NCBI RefSeq assembly: GCF_030711595.1
Contig: NZ_JAUJUJ010000023.1
Span: 1 to 49,706, forward strand
Source: Stenotrophomonas sp. YIM B06876
GTDB lineage: Bacteria; Pseudomonadota; Gammaproteobacteria; Xanthomonadales; Xanthomonadaceae
Reading direction: 5' to 3'
DNA length: 49,706 nucleotides
In this document: piece after piece, positions 15,696-24,025 of the stretch
How positions within the stretch are numbered: the stretch's first letter is position 1
Layout: each line of letters begins with the position of its first letter
The notes under the pieces: model-generated
Told to the model about the DNA's origin: nothing
The model's database searches: none
Seen by the model: only the letters and a program-made list of their open reading frames with translations
Made by a program: the position numbers and the translations under genes

Positions 15696-16490
15696 ATGAA
15701 AAAGCTTCTCGCCTTCCCGTTGCTCGCCGTCGCCCTGGCGCTGGGCGCCTGCGGCAAACCGGCCGCCGATGACTCCAGGCTGGTGGTCGCCGCGACGGCG
15801 GTGCCGCACGCCGAGATCCTGCAGGTGGTCAAGCCGATCCTGGCCAAGGAAGGCGTGACGCTGGAGGTGCGCGTGTTCAACGACTACGTGCAACCGAACG
15901 ACCAGCTGGTGCAGAAACAGGTGGACGTGAACTACTTCCAGACCGAGCCCTACCTGGACGCCTACAACCGCGACCGCAAGACCGGCCTGGTGACCATTGT
16001 CGGGGTGCACATCGAGCCGTTCGGTGCGTATTCGCACCGCTACAAGTCGCTGGCCGACCTGCCCGACGGCGCCGATGTGGTGATTCCCAACGATCCGAGC
16101 AACAACAGCCGCGCGCTGCTCCTGCTCGACAAGGCCGGGGTGATCAAACTGAAGGACCCGAGCAACGCGCTGTCCACCCAGCGCGACATCATCGAGAACC
16201 CCAGGCACCTGAAATTCCGCGAGCTCGATTCGGCGATGCTGCCGCGGGTGCTCGACCAGGTCGATCTGGCGCTGATCAATACCAACTACGCGCTCGATGC
16301 CGGGCTCAATCCGACCCGCGACGCGCTGGCGATCGAGAGCAGCGATTCGCCATACGTGAACTTCCTCGTCGGCCGCCCGGACAACCGGGACGACCCGCGC
16401 GTGCAGAAGCTGGCCAAGGCGCTGACCGGGCCGGAAGTGAAAGCCTTCATCGCGCAGAAGTACAAGGGCGCGGTGCTGCCGGCGTTCTGA
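15696..16490 (+). CDS. metQ: Methionine-binding lipoprotein MetQ
   Basis: MetQ is the periplasmic substrate-binding component. The 264-residue protein has a lipoprotein signal peptide with lipobox LGAC, placing the lipidated cysteine at Cys19. It then has the NlpA/MetQ family pattern: VVAATAVPHAEILQVVKPIL, NDYVQPNDQLVQKQVDVNYF, QTEPYLDAYN, PNDPSNNSRALLLLDKAG and ALINTNYALDAGL. I chose ATG 15696 (signal MKKLLAFPLLAVALALG) over the in-frame 15657 because it gives a normal signal peptide and has an AGGA upstream. It completes the metNIQ operon. Confidence 0.95.
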   Translation: MKKLLAFPLLAVALALGACGKPAADDSRLVVAATAVPHAEILQVVKPILAKEGVTLEVRVFNDYVQPNDQLVQKQVDVNYFQTEPYLDAYNRDRKTGLVTIVGVHIEPFGAYSHRYKSLADLPDGADVVIPNDPSNNSRALLLLDKAGVIKLKDPSNALSTQRDIIENPRHLKFRELDSAMLPRVLDQVDLALINTNYALDAGLNPTRDALAIESSDSPYVNFLVGRPDNRDDPRVQKLAKALTGPEVKAFIAQKYKGAVLPAF

Positions 16491-16970
16491 GCGGGATACG
16501 CGTCGATGCCGCTGGCCACTGGCGCAGTGACAGCGCTGCCGCGGCGGCAGGGCGCGGCGCCCGGCGCAGCCGTGGCGGCTGCGGCTCACCCCGTGGCAGA
16601 TGCGGGTCTCGACGGCGTTGCCGGCACTCTTGGTGCGGGTCGCGCCGCTGTTGATCCGGCGTCGCGGTCGGCGCATCGACTGATGCGCCGTCCCGTTTTG
16701 ACGCCACCCCAGGCGCGCTGTTTTCATACCCGGGCATGGGACGGGAACTGGCGTTGACTGCGCGGGGACTGGCGGGCGTGGTCGCCGGTCTGGTACAGAG
16801 ATGGCTGACGCTGGCGCAGGGAGCTTCCGCGCCGCTGGCAGCGGCCTTGCACCACAGCGGTGTGCTGGCACCGGCGGCGCTGTTGCCCGGCCATACCGGG
16901 ATGGATGCGCGGCGGATTTTCGCGGGGCCTGGCCGTACCAGGTGGCGGGCGGACACGGAGCAGCACAGCG
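16491..16970. other. 480-bp region without a confident gene; contains a hairpin at 16669-16690
   Basis: No open frame here shows a family match. A frame from 16736 reads plausibly for about 85 codons (GRELALTARGLAGVVAGLVQ) before it runs out of frame into the next gene, so it may be a decayed or spurious ORF. At 16669-16677 and 16682-16690 the arms CGGCGCATC/GATGCGCCG form a perfect 9-bp stem with a 4-nt loop, followed by TCCCGTTTT. This could be the metNIQ terminator, although it lies 180 bp after the metQ stop. Confidence 0.4.
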
Positions 16971-17816
16971 ATGGGTTTGCTGCAGTTTTTCGGACACCGG
17001 CTGGCGCGCTTCCTGGCACAGGAGCGGCCCCGCCACACCCGGCCTTCCACCATCGATGCCGGCCTGCTGGCGGGGACGCTGCGGCGCGGCGATGTGTTGC
17101 TGGTGGAGGGCAACAGCCGTTTTTCCACCGCCATCAAGTACATGACCCAGTCCACCTGGTCGCATGCGGCGCTGTATATCGGCGAGCATCCGTTTCCCGC
17201 GGGCGGCAGGATGCAGCCGCTGCTGGCCGATGTCGATGTGATCCAGGGCGTGCGCATCGCCCCGTTGAGCAGCTTTGTCCATGAGCATTCGCGGATCTGT
17301 CGGCCGCGCGGGCTCGACGAGGCCGCCATTGATGCGCTGGTGGACTACATGTGCACGCGCGTGGGCTACCGGTATGACCTGAAGAACGTGGTCGATCTGG
17401 CCCGTTATCTGATCCGCGAACCGCCGGTGCCGGGGCATATGCGCCGGCGCCTGATCGCCCTGGGCAGTGGCGAGCCGACTAGGGCCATCTGTTCGACGCT
17501 GCTGGCGCAGGCGTTCGAGGCGATCCGCTATCCGATCCTGCCGGAGATCGAAACCGTGCAGGTGCATACCGGCGGCCATCACCAGCGCGAGGAGATCCTG
17601 CATATCCGCCACTACAGCCTCTACACCCCGCGCGATTTCGACGTGTCGCCGTTCTTCGACATCATCAAGCCGCGGCTCACCCCCGGATTCGACTATCGCG
17701 CACTGCAGTGGAGCAGCGAGGACGGGACCGCTGACACCGGCGCGGCCCCGTCCGGGGGGCCGCGGGGTGTCAGCGGTGTAGCGGGCGTGCGCCCTGATGC
17801 AGGGCAGGGCGCTTAG
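16971..17816 (+). CDS. YiiX/YebB-like permuted NlpC/P60 putative cysteine hydrolase
   Basis: The 281-residue protein resembles the YiiX branch of permuted papain-like (NlpC/P60) enzymes. An N-terminal RRGDVLLVEGN segment precedes STAIKYMTQSTWSHAALYIG, which carries the conserved histidine. Next come a membrane-proximal IAPLSSFV segment and YMCTRVGYRYDLKNVVDLAR, and then the TRAICSTLLAQAFEAI segment with the candidate nucleophile cysteine. In these permuted enzymes the His precedes the Cys, as here. No signal peptide is visible, so it is probably cytoplasmic. The substrate is unknown; lipid or peptide amidase activity is possible. ATG 16971 has GGAG ten bases upstream. The C-terminal 35 residues are Gly/Ala-rich. 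The stop overlaps the convergent ompW stop. Confidence 0.7.
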   Translation: MGLLQFFGHRLARFLAQERPRHTRPSTIDAGLLAGTLRRGDVLLVEGNSRFSTAIKYMTQSTWSHAALYIGEHPFPAGGRMQPLLADVDVIQGVRIAPLSSFVHEHSRICRPRGLDEAAIDALVDYMCTRVGYRYDLKNVVDLARYLIREPPVPGHMRRRLIALGSGEPTRAICSTLLAQAFEAIRYPILPEIETVQVHTGGHHQREEILHIRHYSLYTPRDFDVSPFFDIIKPRLTPGFDYRALQWSSEDGTADTGAAPSGGPRGVSGVAGVRPDAGQGA

Positions 17817-18448
17817 AAGCGGGCGCCGATGCCGAAGCCGACCGTCCACGGGTCCAGCTTCAGTTCCTGGCCGGTGCCACTGCCGGCCACCGTCACTTCC
17901 GGACGCGAATGCATGTAGCGCGCATCGGCACGGGCAAACCAGGTGGAGTTGATGTTCATATCCACACCGACGGTGCCGATCGCACCCTTGGCGGTATCCA
18001 GCGCCACGTGCTCGCCGCTGCCCGCCAGGCCATCGATCTTCTCGTTGCTGAAGTTGGACTCGTAGTAGCCCACGCCGACGAACGGCCGGAACACGTTGTC
18101 GGCTGCACCGAAGTGGTACTGGCCGCTGAGTGCCAGCGGCTGCTGCTCGACCGTGCCGACCTTGCCCAGGCCATCGGCCCGCACCCGATGGTTGAATTTG
18201 TCGGCCGCGCCCCACAGCTCGATGGCGAAATTGTCGTTGAAGTAATAGCTGGCGCTCAGGGTGGGTGCCGGACCGCCATCCACGTTGACGCCGTCGGCAG
18301 GACTGCCCTTGGGCTCGAGAAGAGCCGCGCCGCCCACTACCGCAAAGTGCTTGCCCGACGCGGTATCGGCGGCGTCCTGCGCAAAGGCGGAAGGAGCAAT
18401 GGCCAGTGCCGCCACAGTGGCCAGACTCAGGGCATGAATGGATCGCAT
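17813..18448 (-). CDS. ompW: OmpW family outer membrane protein
   Basis: OmpW is an eight-stranded outer-membrane beta barrel with a hydrophobic channel, implicated in uptake of small hydrophobic compounds and in stress responses. The 211-residue precursor has a signal peptide (MRSIHALSLATVAALAIAPS, cleavage after AFA near residue 23) and alternating strands with the OmpW motifs PTLSASYYFNDNFAIELWGA, FRPFVGVGYYESNF and NSTWFARADARYM. It ends in Phe as barrel proteins do (GFGIGARF). GAGGAG lies 6-7 nt before ATG 18448. Its stop overlaps the convergent upstream gene by 4 bp, leaving no room for a terminator between them. Confidence 0.9.
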   Translation of the reverse strand: MRSIHALSLATVAALAIAPSAFAQDAADTASGKHFAVVGGAALLEPKGSPADGVNVDGGPAPTLSASYYFNDNFAIELWGAADKFNHRVRADGLGKVGTVEQQPLALSGQYHFGAADNVFRPFVGVGYYESNFSNEKIDGLAGSGEHVALDTAKGAIGTVGVDMNINSTWFARADARYMHSRPEVTVAGSGTGQELKLDPWTVGFGIGARF

Positions 18449-18630
18449 GGGAATCTCCTCAATTTGTTCTGAAGGCCCTCGATCGGGGCGCGGTCAACGT
18501 AGCGATCGCAACATGAATCCTTTCCGACGCGATCCGGAGGCTGGCGGCGAATGTTCAGCAAGTCCGTGGCAAAGGCTGCCGCGACGGCAATGAGGAAAAA
18601 ACGGGTGTTCACGATGTTGTGGGAGGTGTG

Positions 18631-19167
18631 ATGACCGATTCTGTCGTGCGGGGTCTGCCGGCGCAGGTGAATGCGGATTGCCGGGTGCTGCTGCTCGGCT
18701 CGATGCCGGGCATCGCCTCGCTGCAGGCCGCGCGCTATTACGCCCATCCGCGCAACCGTTTCTGGCCGGTGATGGCGACACTGGGCGGGTTCGATCCGCG
18801 GCAGCCGTATCCACAACGCCTGGCCGCATTGCAGGAATGTGGCGCCGGGTTGTGGGATGTGATCGGCCAGTGCCAGCGCCGCGGCAGCCTGGATTCGGCC
18901 ATCGTGCGCGGCAGCGAAGTGGCCAATCCGCTGCCGGCCTTGATCGCCGGCCTGCCACAGTTGCGCGGCATCGCCTGCAATGGCGCCAGTGCCGCGGCCG
19001 CGTTCAAACGCTTCGTGCAGCCACTGCTGTGCGCACACGCGCAGCGCTTGCCGGTGCTGGCATTGCCCTCGACCAGCCCGGCCAATGCAGCCTGGTCGCT
19101 GCCGCGGCTGCTGCAGGAGTGGCGCCGGCTTGAACCGTGGCTGGCGCAGCAGCACGTCCGGCGCTGA
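18631..19167 (+). CDS. DNA-deoxyinosine (hypoxanthine-DNA) glycosylase, UDG superfamily
   Basis: This 178-residue member of the uracil-DNA glycosylase fold is close to the hypoxanthine-DNA glycosylase family. It has LLLGSMPGIASLQAARYYAH with the base-pocket and catalytic region, PRNRFWPVMATLGGF, GAGLWDVIGQCQRRGSLDSA, and LPSTSPANAAW as the DNA-intercalation motif. Such enzymes excise deaminated bases (hypoxanthine, sometimes uracil) and start base-excision repair. ATG 18631 follows a GGGAGG by about 5 nt; an in-frame ATG at 18619 would place that ribosome site inside the gene. It appears monocistronic. Confidence 0.85.
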   Translation: MTDSVVRGLPAQVNADCRVLLLGSMPGIASLQAARYYAHPRNRFWPVMATLGGFDPRQPYPQRLAALQECGAGLWDVIGQCQRRGSLDSAIVRGSEVANPLPALIAGLPQLRGIACNGASAAAAFKRFVQPLLCAHAQRLPVLALPSTSPANAAWSLPRLLQEWRRLEPWLAQQHVRR

Positions 19168-19378
19168 TTGCCGGTCAGCGACCGGTGGCTGCCACGGACA
19201 GCAGGGACAGCCTGGCGGCCATCGCCACCGACGCCACCGGCAACCCGGCACCGCAGCGGCAGCCGATGCCGCCCCCTGTCCCGGGACAGACGCAATGCAA
19301 TTGGTCCGCAACGGTTGGCGCTGCGGCTCCGTGCGGCCACAATAGGCGTTTCCCTCATCTGTTGCTGGAGTTACCCCC

Positions 19379-20752
19379 ATGGCCGAAATCAAGGAAGCAC
19401 TTGTCCCCGATATCGGTGACTACAGCGATATCCCGGTGATCGAAGTGCTGGTCGCCGTCGGCGATACGGTAAAAAAAGACCAGGGACTGGTGACACTGGA
19501 GTCGGACAAGGCCACGATGGAAGTGCCCAGCGCCTATGCCGGCGTGGTCAAGGAGATCAAGGTCAAGGTGGGCGACAACCTTGGTGAAGGCAAGGTCGTG
19601 GCGCTGATCGAAGTGGCAGAAGCCGAGGCCAGGCCGGCCGCAGCCGCCGCTCCGGCGGCCCCGGCCAAGGTGGAAGCGGTCGAAACCGCTACCAAGGTCG
19701 AGCCGGTAGCCGTCACCGCGATGCCTGACAAGCTGGCCCAGCGCGAGATCCAGCGGGCCGATGCGCTGCCCGCGGGCGGGCCGCCGTCGACCCCGCCGGT
19801 TGAATTCAACGCCGACAGCGTGCTGCCGGCCAAGGTGCCGTATGCCAGCCCGGCAGTGCGCGTGTTTGCCCGCGAACTGGGCGTGGACCTGGGCCAGCTC
19901 AGCGGCACCGAGAAGGGCGGGCGCATCACCCGCGACGACGTGCAGAAGTTCGTCAAGGCCGCGCTCAGTGGCGGCGTGGCGGTGGCCGGTGGCGCAGGGG
20001 CGGCCGCGGGCGGCCTCAATCTGCTGCCGTGGCCGAAGGTGGACTTTGCCAAGTTCGGCGAAATCGAGACCCAGCCGCTGTCGCGCATCCAGAAGATCTC
20101 CGGCGCCAACCTGGCCCGCAACTGGGCGATGATTCCGCACGTCACCCAGTTCGACCAGGCCGACATCACCGATCTGGAAGCGCTGCGCGTGGCGCTGAAC
20201 AAGGAGAACGAGAAGGCCGGCATCAAGCTGACCATGCTCGCGTTCCTGATCAAGGCCAGCGCCGCGGCGCTGAAGAAATTCCCGACCTTCAATTCCTCGC
20301 TCGATGCCAGCGGCGAGAACCTGACGCTGAAGCAGTACTTCCACATCGGGTTTGCCGCCGACACGCCCAACGGGCTGGTGGTGCCGGTGATCCGCGATGT
20401 CGACAGGAAGGGCGTGATCCAGATCGCGCAGGAAACCGGTGAACTGGCCAAAAAGGCCCGCGACGGCAAGCTTGGTCCGGCCGACATGTCCGGCGGGTGC
20501 TTCTCGATCTCCTCGCTGGGCGGTATTGGCGGCACTGCGTTCACGCCGATCGTCAACGCGCCGGAAGTGGCCATCCTCGGCGTCTCCAAATCGTCGATGC
20601 AGCCGGTGTGGAACGGCAGGGAGTTCGCTCCGAAGCTGATGCTGCCGCTGTCGCTGAGCTACGACCACCGCGTCATCGATGGCGCGGCCGCAGCCCGTTT
20701 CACCGCCTATCTGGCCCAGGTGCTGGCCGACATGCGCCGGATCCTGCTGTGA
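19379..20752 (+). CDS. aceF: Pyruvate dehydrogenase complex dihydrolipoamide acetyltransferase (E2)
   Basis: E2 forms the core of pyruvate dehydrogenase and transfers the acetyl group from E1 to CoA through its lipoyl arm. The 457-residue protein has one lipoyl domain (residues 1-80) with the modified Lys44 in TLESDKATMEV, an Ala/Pro-rich linker, and a peripheral subunit-binding domain (about 153-190: YASPAVRVFARELGVDL, GGRITRDDVQKFV). The catalytic domain contains SYDHRVIDGA with His430 and Asp434. The N-terminus and the pairing with a lipoyl-bearing E3 favour pyruvate over 2-oxoglutarate dehydrogenase. E1 (aceE) is not in the window. CTGGAG precedes ATG 19379 by about 8 nt. The stop overlaps the next gene's GTG. 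Confidence 0.95.
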   Translation: MAEIKEALVPDIGDYSDIPVIEVLVAVGDTVKKDQGLVTLESDKATMEVPSAYAGVVKEIKVKVGDNLGEGKVVALIEVAEAEARPAAAAAPAAPAKVEAVETATKVEPVAVTAMPDKLAQREIQRADALPAGGPPSTPPVEFNADSVLPAKVPYASPAVRVFARELGVDLGQLSGTEKGGRITRDDVQKFVKAALSGGVAVAGGAGAAAGGLNLLPWPKVDFAKFGEIETQPLSRIQKISGANLARNWAMIPHVTQFDQADITDLEALRVALNKENEKAGIKLTMLAFLIKASAAALKKFPTFNSSLDASGENLTLKQYFHIGFAADTPNGLVVPVIRDVDRKGVIQIAQETGELAKKARDGKLGPADMSGGCFSISSLGGIGGTAFTPIVNAPEVAILGVSKSSMQPVWNGREFAPKLMLPLSLSYDHRVIDGAAAARFTAYLAQVLADMRRILL

Positions 20753-21399
20753 TCCGAGCCGCGGTTGCGGCGCTGCTGTTGCTGGCCGTGCCGGCGGCCC
20801 CGGCGTGGGCGGCGCGCGAATGCACGATGGGGCTGGGGCAGGGCTGGCCGCCGGCGGTCGGCAATTACGGCGAAGCGGTGGAGCGGCTGTTTGACGGGCC
20901 ACAGGCGCCGATACTGTCGCTGGTGGTGTTGCCGGCGCGCGGTGCTGAAAGTGGCGTGTCATTGATCACCAACGCTGCCGGCAGCCAGTGGACGGTACGC
21001 CGCTCCGTCGCCGACAGGCGCGTCTACAACTGGAACAGCGGCAGCAGCAAGGGCGGCCTGGAGCTGCGCGTGGACCAGGTGCCGCAACGCGACGAAGTGC
21101 AGATGCCCGCGGCACTGGCACAGCGTCTGGTGCGGACCTGGCAGGCGGCATTTGAACAGGACGTGCCGGCCACGCAGAAGGCGCCGGTGCTGGAAGGCGA
21201 AGTGCTGTCGTTCCAGCTGGATGGCAAGCGCTACAGCGGCGCCCGTCCGGGCTGCGGCGCCGGCAAGCTGATGCTGGAACAGGCGGCCCTGCTGGTCAGC
21301 GCCACCGATACCAAAGAAAAAAAGCGCGACCGTCGTTGGAATGACCTCGAAGAGTCGCTGGACAAACTGCAGGAACTGCTCGCCGGCACTGCCGGCTGA
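20749..21399 (+). CDS. Secreted hypothetical protein within the aceF-lpdA operon
   Basis: I do not recognise this family. The frame has a GTG start at 20749 that overlaps the aceF stop (GTGA), giving 216 residues. A signal peptide (MIRAAVAALLLLAVPAAPAW, cleavage after AWA near residue 22) precedes a mature region with two cysteines (RECTMG and RPGCGAGK) that could pair. The mature part also has a beta-rich middle (LSLVVLPARGAESGVSLI, SQWTVRRSVADRRVYNW) and a charged C-terminal helix (RRWNDLEESLDKLQELLAG). lpdA begins 17 bp later. A periplasmic protein between two cytosolic enzyme subunits is odd; the link may only be co-transcription. Confidence 0.75.
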   Translation: MIRAAVAALLLLAVPAAPAWAARECTMGLGQGWPPAVGNYGEAVERLFDGPQAPILSLVVLPARGAESGVSLITNAAGSQWTVRRSVADRRVYNWNSGSSKGGLELRVDQVPQRDEVQMPAALAQRLVRTWQAAFEQDVPATQKAPVLEGEVLSFQLDGKRYSGARPGCGAGKLMLEQAALLVSATDTKEKKRDRRWNDLEESLDKLQELLAGTAG

Positions 21400-21416
21400 G
21401 CGCGAGGAGAACACGA

Positions 21417-23219
21417 ATGGCGGCAATTGAACTCAAGGTGCCGGATATCGGCGACTACCGCGACATCCCGGTGATCGAAATCCTGGTGGCTGTCGGCGAT
21501 ACGGTGGTCAAGGATCAGGGGCTGGTGACGCTGGAATCGGACAAGGCCACGCTGGAAGTGCCGGCCTCGGCGGCCGGTGTGGTCAGGGAAATCAAGGTCA
21601 AACTCGGCGACAACCTGTCCGAGGGCGACGTGGTGGTGCTGCTGGAAGCCGACGGCGCCACGGCGGCACCGGCCAAGGCCGAGGCGCCCAAGGTCGAGGT
21701 TCCGGCCAGCAAGCCGCCGGTGACGCCGTCGCACCGTGCGCCCGACCCGGCAGTGGCGGCCAAGGCGCTGCCGGCCAGCGGCGGCAAGCCCGACATCGAA
21801 TGCGCGATGGTGGTGCTGGGGGCCGGCCCGGGCGGTTATACCGCCGCGTTCCGTTCGGCCGATCTGGGCGTGGACACCGTCCTGGTCGAGCGTTACGCCA
21901 GCCTCGGCGGCGTCTGCCTCAACGTCGGTTGCATTCCCTCCAAGGCGCTGCTGCATGCCGCCGCGGTGATCGATGAGGTCGCCCACGCCGGTGATTTCGG
22001 TGTCGAATTCGGCCAGCCGACCATCACCCTGGACAAGCTGCGCGGCTACAAGGAAAAGGTTGTCAGCCAGCTGACCAAGGGCCTGGCCGGCATGGCCAAG
22101 CAGCGCAAGGTGCGCACCGTGGCGGGGCTGGCCAGGTTCGTCTCGGCGCACGAGCTGGAGATCACCGGCGACGACGGCACCACCCAGCTGCTGCGCTTCG
22201 AGCAGTGCATCATCGCCGCCGGTTCGCAGGCGGTGAAGCTGCCCAACTTCCCGTGGGACGACAAGCGGGTGATGGATTCCACCGACGCGCTGGAGCTGGC
22301 CGACGTGCCGGCCAAGCTGCTGGTCGTGGGCGGCGGCATCATCGGCCTGGAAATGGCGACCGTCTACGGCGCGCTGGGCAGTGCGGTGACCGTGGTTGAA
22401 TTCATGGACCAGCTGATGCCGGGCGCCGACAAGGACCTGGTCAAACCGCTGGCCGACCGCCTGAAGAAGCAGGGCATCACCGTGCACCTGAAGACCAGGG
22501 CGGCCGGGGTCAAGGCCGACGACAGCGGCATCACCGTGAGCTTCGAAGCGGCGGTGGAGGGCGAGAAGCCGGGTCTGGAATCGGCCAGCTATGATCGCGT
22601 GCTGGTCGCGGTCGGCCGTGCGCCGAACGGCAACAAGATCGGTGCCGACAAGGCGGGCGTGGAAGTGACCGACCGCGGCTTCATTCCGGTTGATCGGCAG
22701 ATGCGCACCAATGTGCCGCACATCTTCGCCATCGGCGACATCGTCGGCAACCCGATGCTGGCGCACAAGGCCACACACGAGGGCAAGCTGGCGGCCGAAG
22801 TGGCGGCCGGCGCGAAGAAGGAATGGGTGGCGCGGGTGATTCCGTCGGTGGCCTACACCAACCCGGAAATCGCCTGGGTCGGCGTCACCGAGACCGAAGC
22901 CAAGGCCAAGGGCCTGAAGGTCGGCGTGGCCAAGTTCCCGTGGGCGGCCAGTGGCCGTGCGATCGGCATCGGCCGCACCGAAGGCTTCACCAAGCTGATC
23001 TTCGACGAGCAGACCCATCGGGTGATCGGCGGCGCCATTGTCGGCGTGCATGCCGGTGATCTGCTGGCCGAGATCGGCCTGGCCATCGAGATGGGCGCCG
23101 AAGCCGAAGACATCGGCCACACCATCCACGCCCACCCGACGCTGAGTGAATCGGTGGCGATGGCCGCGGAGATCTACGACGGCACCATCACCGATCTTTA
23201 CATGCCGAAGAAGAAGTAA
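21417..23219 (+). CDS. lpdA: Dihydrolipoyl dehydrogenase (E3) with N-terminal lipoyl domain
   Basis: E3 reoxidises dihydrolipoamide on E2 with NAD+ through FAD and a disulfide. The 600-residue protein is longer than ordinary E3 (about 475) because of an N-terminal lipoyl domain (residues 1-80, Lys43 in TLESDKATLEV) and an Ala/Pro linker. The E3 part starts at VVLGAGPGGYTAAFRSADLG and carries the redox pair Cys167/Cys172 in GGVCLNVGCIPSK. It then has the NAD fold LLVVGGGIIGLEMATVYGAL, the FAD motif IFAIGDIVGNPMLAHKA and the catalytic His in HAHPTLSE. Lipoyl-bearing E3 is known from Neisseria and several other proteobacteria. AGGAG lies 7 nt before the ATG. An intrinsic terminator follows. Confidence 0.96.
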   Translation: MAAIELKVPDIGDYRDIPVIEILVAVGDTVVKDQGLVTLESDKATLEVPASAAGVVREIKVKLGDNLSEGDVVVLLEADGATAAPAKAEAPKVEVPASKPPVTPSHRAPDPAVAAKALPASGGKPDIECAMVVLGAGPGGYTAAFRSADLGVDTVLVERYASLGGVCLNVGCIPSKALLHAAAVIDEVAHAGDFGVEFGQPTITLDKLRGYKEKVVSQLTKGLAGMAKQRKVRTVAGLARFVSAHELEITGDDGTTQLLRFEQCIIAAGSQAVKLPNFPWDDKRVMDSTDALELADVPAKLLVVGGGIIGLEMATVYGALGSAVTVVEFMDQLMPGADKDLVKPLADRLKKQGITVHLKTRAAGVKADDSGITVSFEAAVEGEKPGLESASYDRVLVAVGRAPNGNKIGADKAGVEVTDRGFIPVDRQMRTNVPHIFAIGDIVGNPMLAHKATHEGKLAAEVAAGAKKEWVARVIPSVAYTNPEIAWVGVTETEAKAKGLKVGVAKFPWAASGRAIGIGRTEGFTKLIFDEQTHRVIGGAIVGVHAGDLLAEIGLAIEMGAEAEDIGHTIHAHPTLSESVAMAAEIYDGTITDLYMPKKK

Positions 23220-23229
23220 CCGGCTCACC

Positions 23230-23258
23230 AAAAACCCCGGCAATGCCGGGGTTTTTTT
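23230..23258 (+). terminator. Rho-independent terminator of aceF-lpdA
   Basis: A 12-bp stem AAAAACCCCGGC/GCCGGGGTTTTT with a 3-nt loop (AAT) is followed by a continuing T-run (seven T in total). It starts 10 bp after the lpdA stop. This is a textbook intrinsic terminator and can work in both directions. Confidence 0.93.
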
Positions 23259-23457
23259 ACTTGGTGCCTGTCCGGCGAACGGGTGGCAGATGGACGACTG
23301 CCGGCCAATTTCCGGTGGGTCCAGGTGCTGCGCGTGGCGCCACCTGATCAGCGCCCGGCGCCTATGCCCAATGGAAAGTGCGCATTGCCCCTGCGGCTTG
23401 AAACAAAGCGGCAACAGGTCTGGCCGGTTGCCACTCTCGTGGAAGGCTGTTGCTGGC

Positions 23458-23700
23458 TCAGAACGAGACGCTGACGCCGGTCACCGGGCCCTTGAATTCC
23501 TGCTTCAGGCCGATGCGGCCGCCGTGGCTCTTTGTCGGCATCAAGCTTGAACCAGTTATCGCCGGCGAAGATGCCGAAGGTGTCGCTGAAGCGGTACTCG
23601 ACGATGGCATTGGCCCGGCTCAGGTCGCCCTTGTAGTCGTCGAAGTTGCCCCGGCCGGTGTCGGGGTACCGCCGTTGCAGGTTGATCAGCCGGCGCTTGG
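23458..23700 (-). pseudogene. Remnant of an outer-membrane beta-barrel gene (C-terminal part, frameshifted)
   Basis: On the minus strand, about 23550-23660 encodes NFDDYKGDLSRANAIVEY and RFSDTFGIFAGDNWFKLDAD, a typical barrel strand pair. Near 23548 the frame must shift by one base, after which HGGRIGLKQEFKGPVTGVSV and a terminal SF before the TGA at 23458-23460 complete a normal barrel C-terminus ending in Phe. No intact N-terminus or signal peptide is found upstream, so this appears to be a truncated, decayed gene. The family is unclear. The flanks (23259-23457 and 23701-23931) hold nothing else I recognise. Confidence 0.6.
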
Positions 23701-23931
23701 CCGGGCGGAGAAGGCAAGGTGACCCTGCCGAGGGCGGACAGGGCCACCTTGCTGAAGCCCTGCCAAGCGCATCGACGAGGAAATGCCGGCAGGCGAACAG
23801 TGTGACCGGCGCTCCCGCTCAAAGTTCCCGATGCTGCAGTGCGGAAATAATTTGTACGAAGAAGCTGGTCCCAATGGAGAAAAGCCAGAGTTGGCAGGTA
23901 CTTGCATATGTGAACCGGCAATCTGCGGCGG

Positions 23932-23961
23932 TTGTCTCGCAAAATGTCCCCCTGCTATAAT
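23932..23961 (+). promoter_or_regulatory. Promoter of the atp operon
   Basis: TTGTCT (23932-23937) and a perfect TATAAT (23956-23961) are separated by 18 bp and lie 65 bp before the atpI start. It is the best sigma-70 match in the window and is correctly placed for the atpIBEFHAGDC transcript. Confidence 0.8.
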
Positions 23962-24025
23962 CCTGTAGCTCGACGAGGCGCCATGGCGCGGCTCAGCTCC
24001 CCTTCATCAAGCAGGACACATTCAC

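Noticed and set aside
15648..18215. 855-codon minus-strand frame across metQ, the YiiX-like gene and part of ompW
   Set aside because: It crosses both a plus-strand lipoprotein gene and another frame of ompW, and has no recognisable domain.
18427..18617. Minus-strand frame with a signal-like start (NTRFFLIAVAAAFATDLLNI) upstream of ompW
   Set aside because: It lacks a ribosome site, runs over the ompW start in another frame and has no conserved features. More likely the ompW leader.
23259..23457. Possible small RNA or tRNA after the lpdA terminator
   Set aside because: No cloverleaf, no conserved tRNA arms and no promoter/terminator pair could be found.
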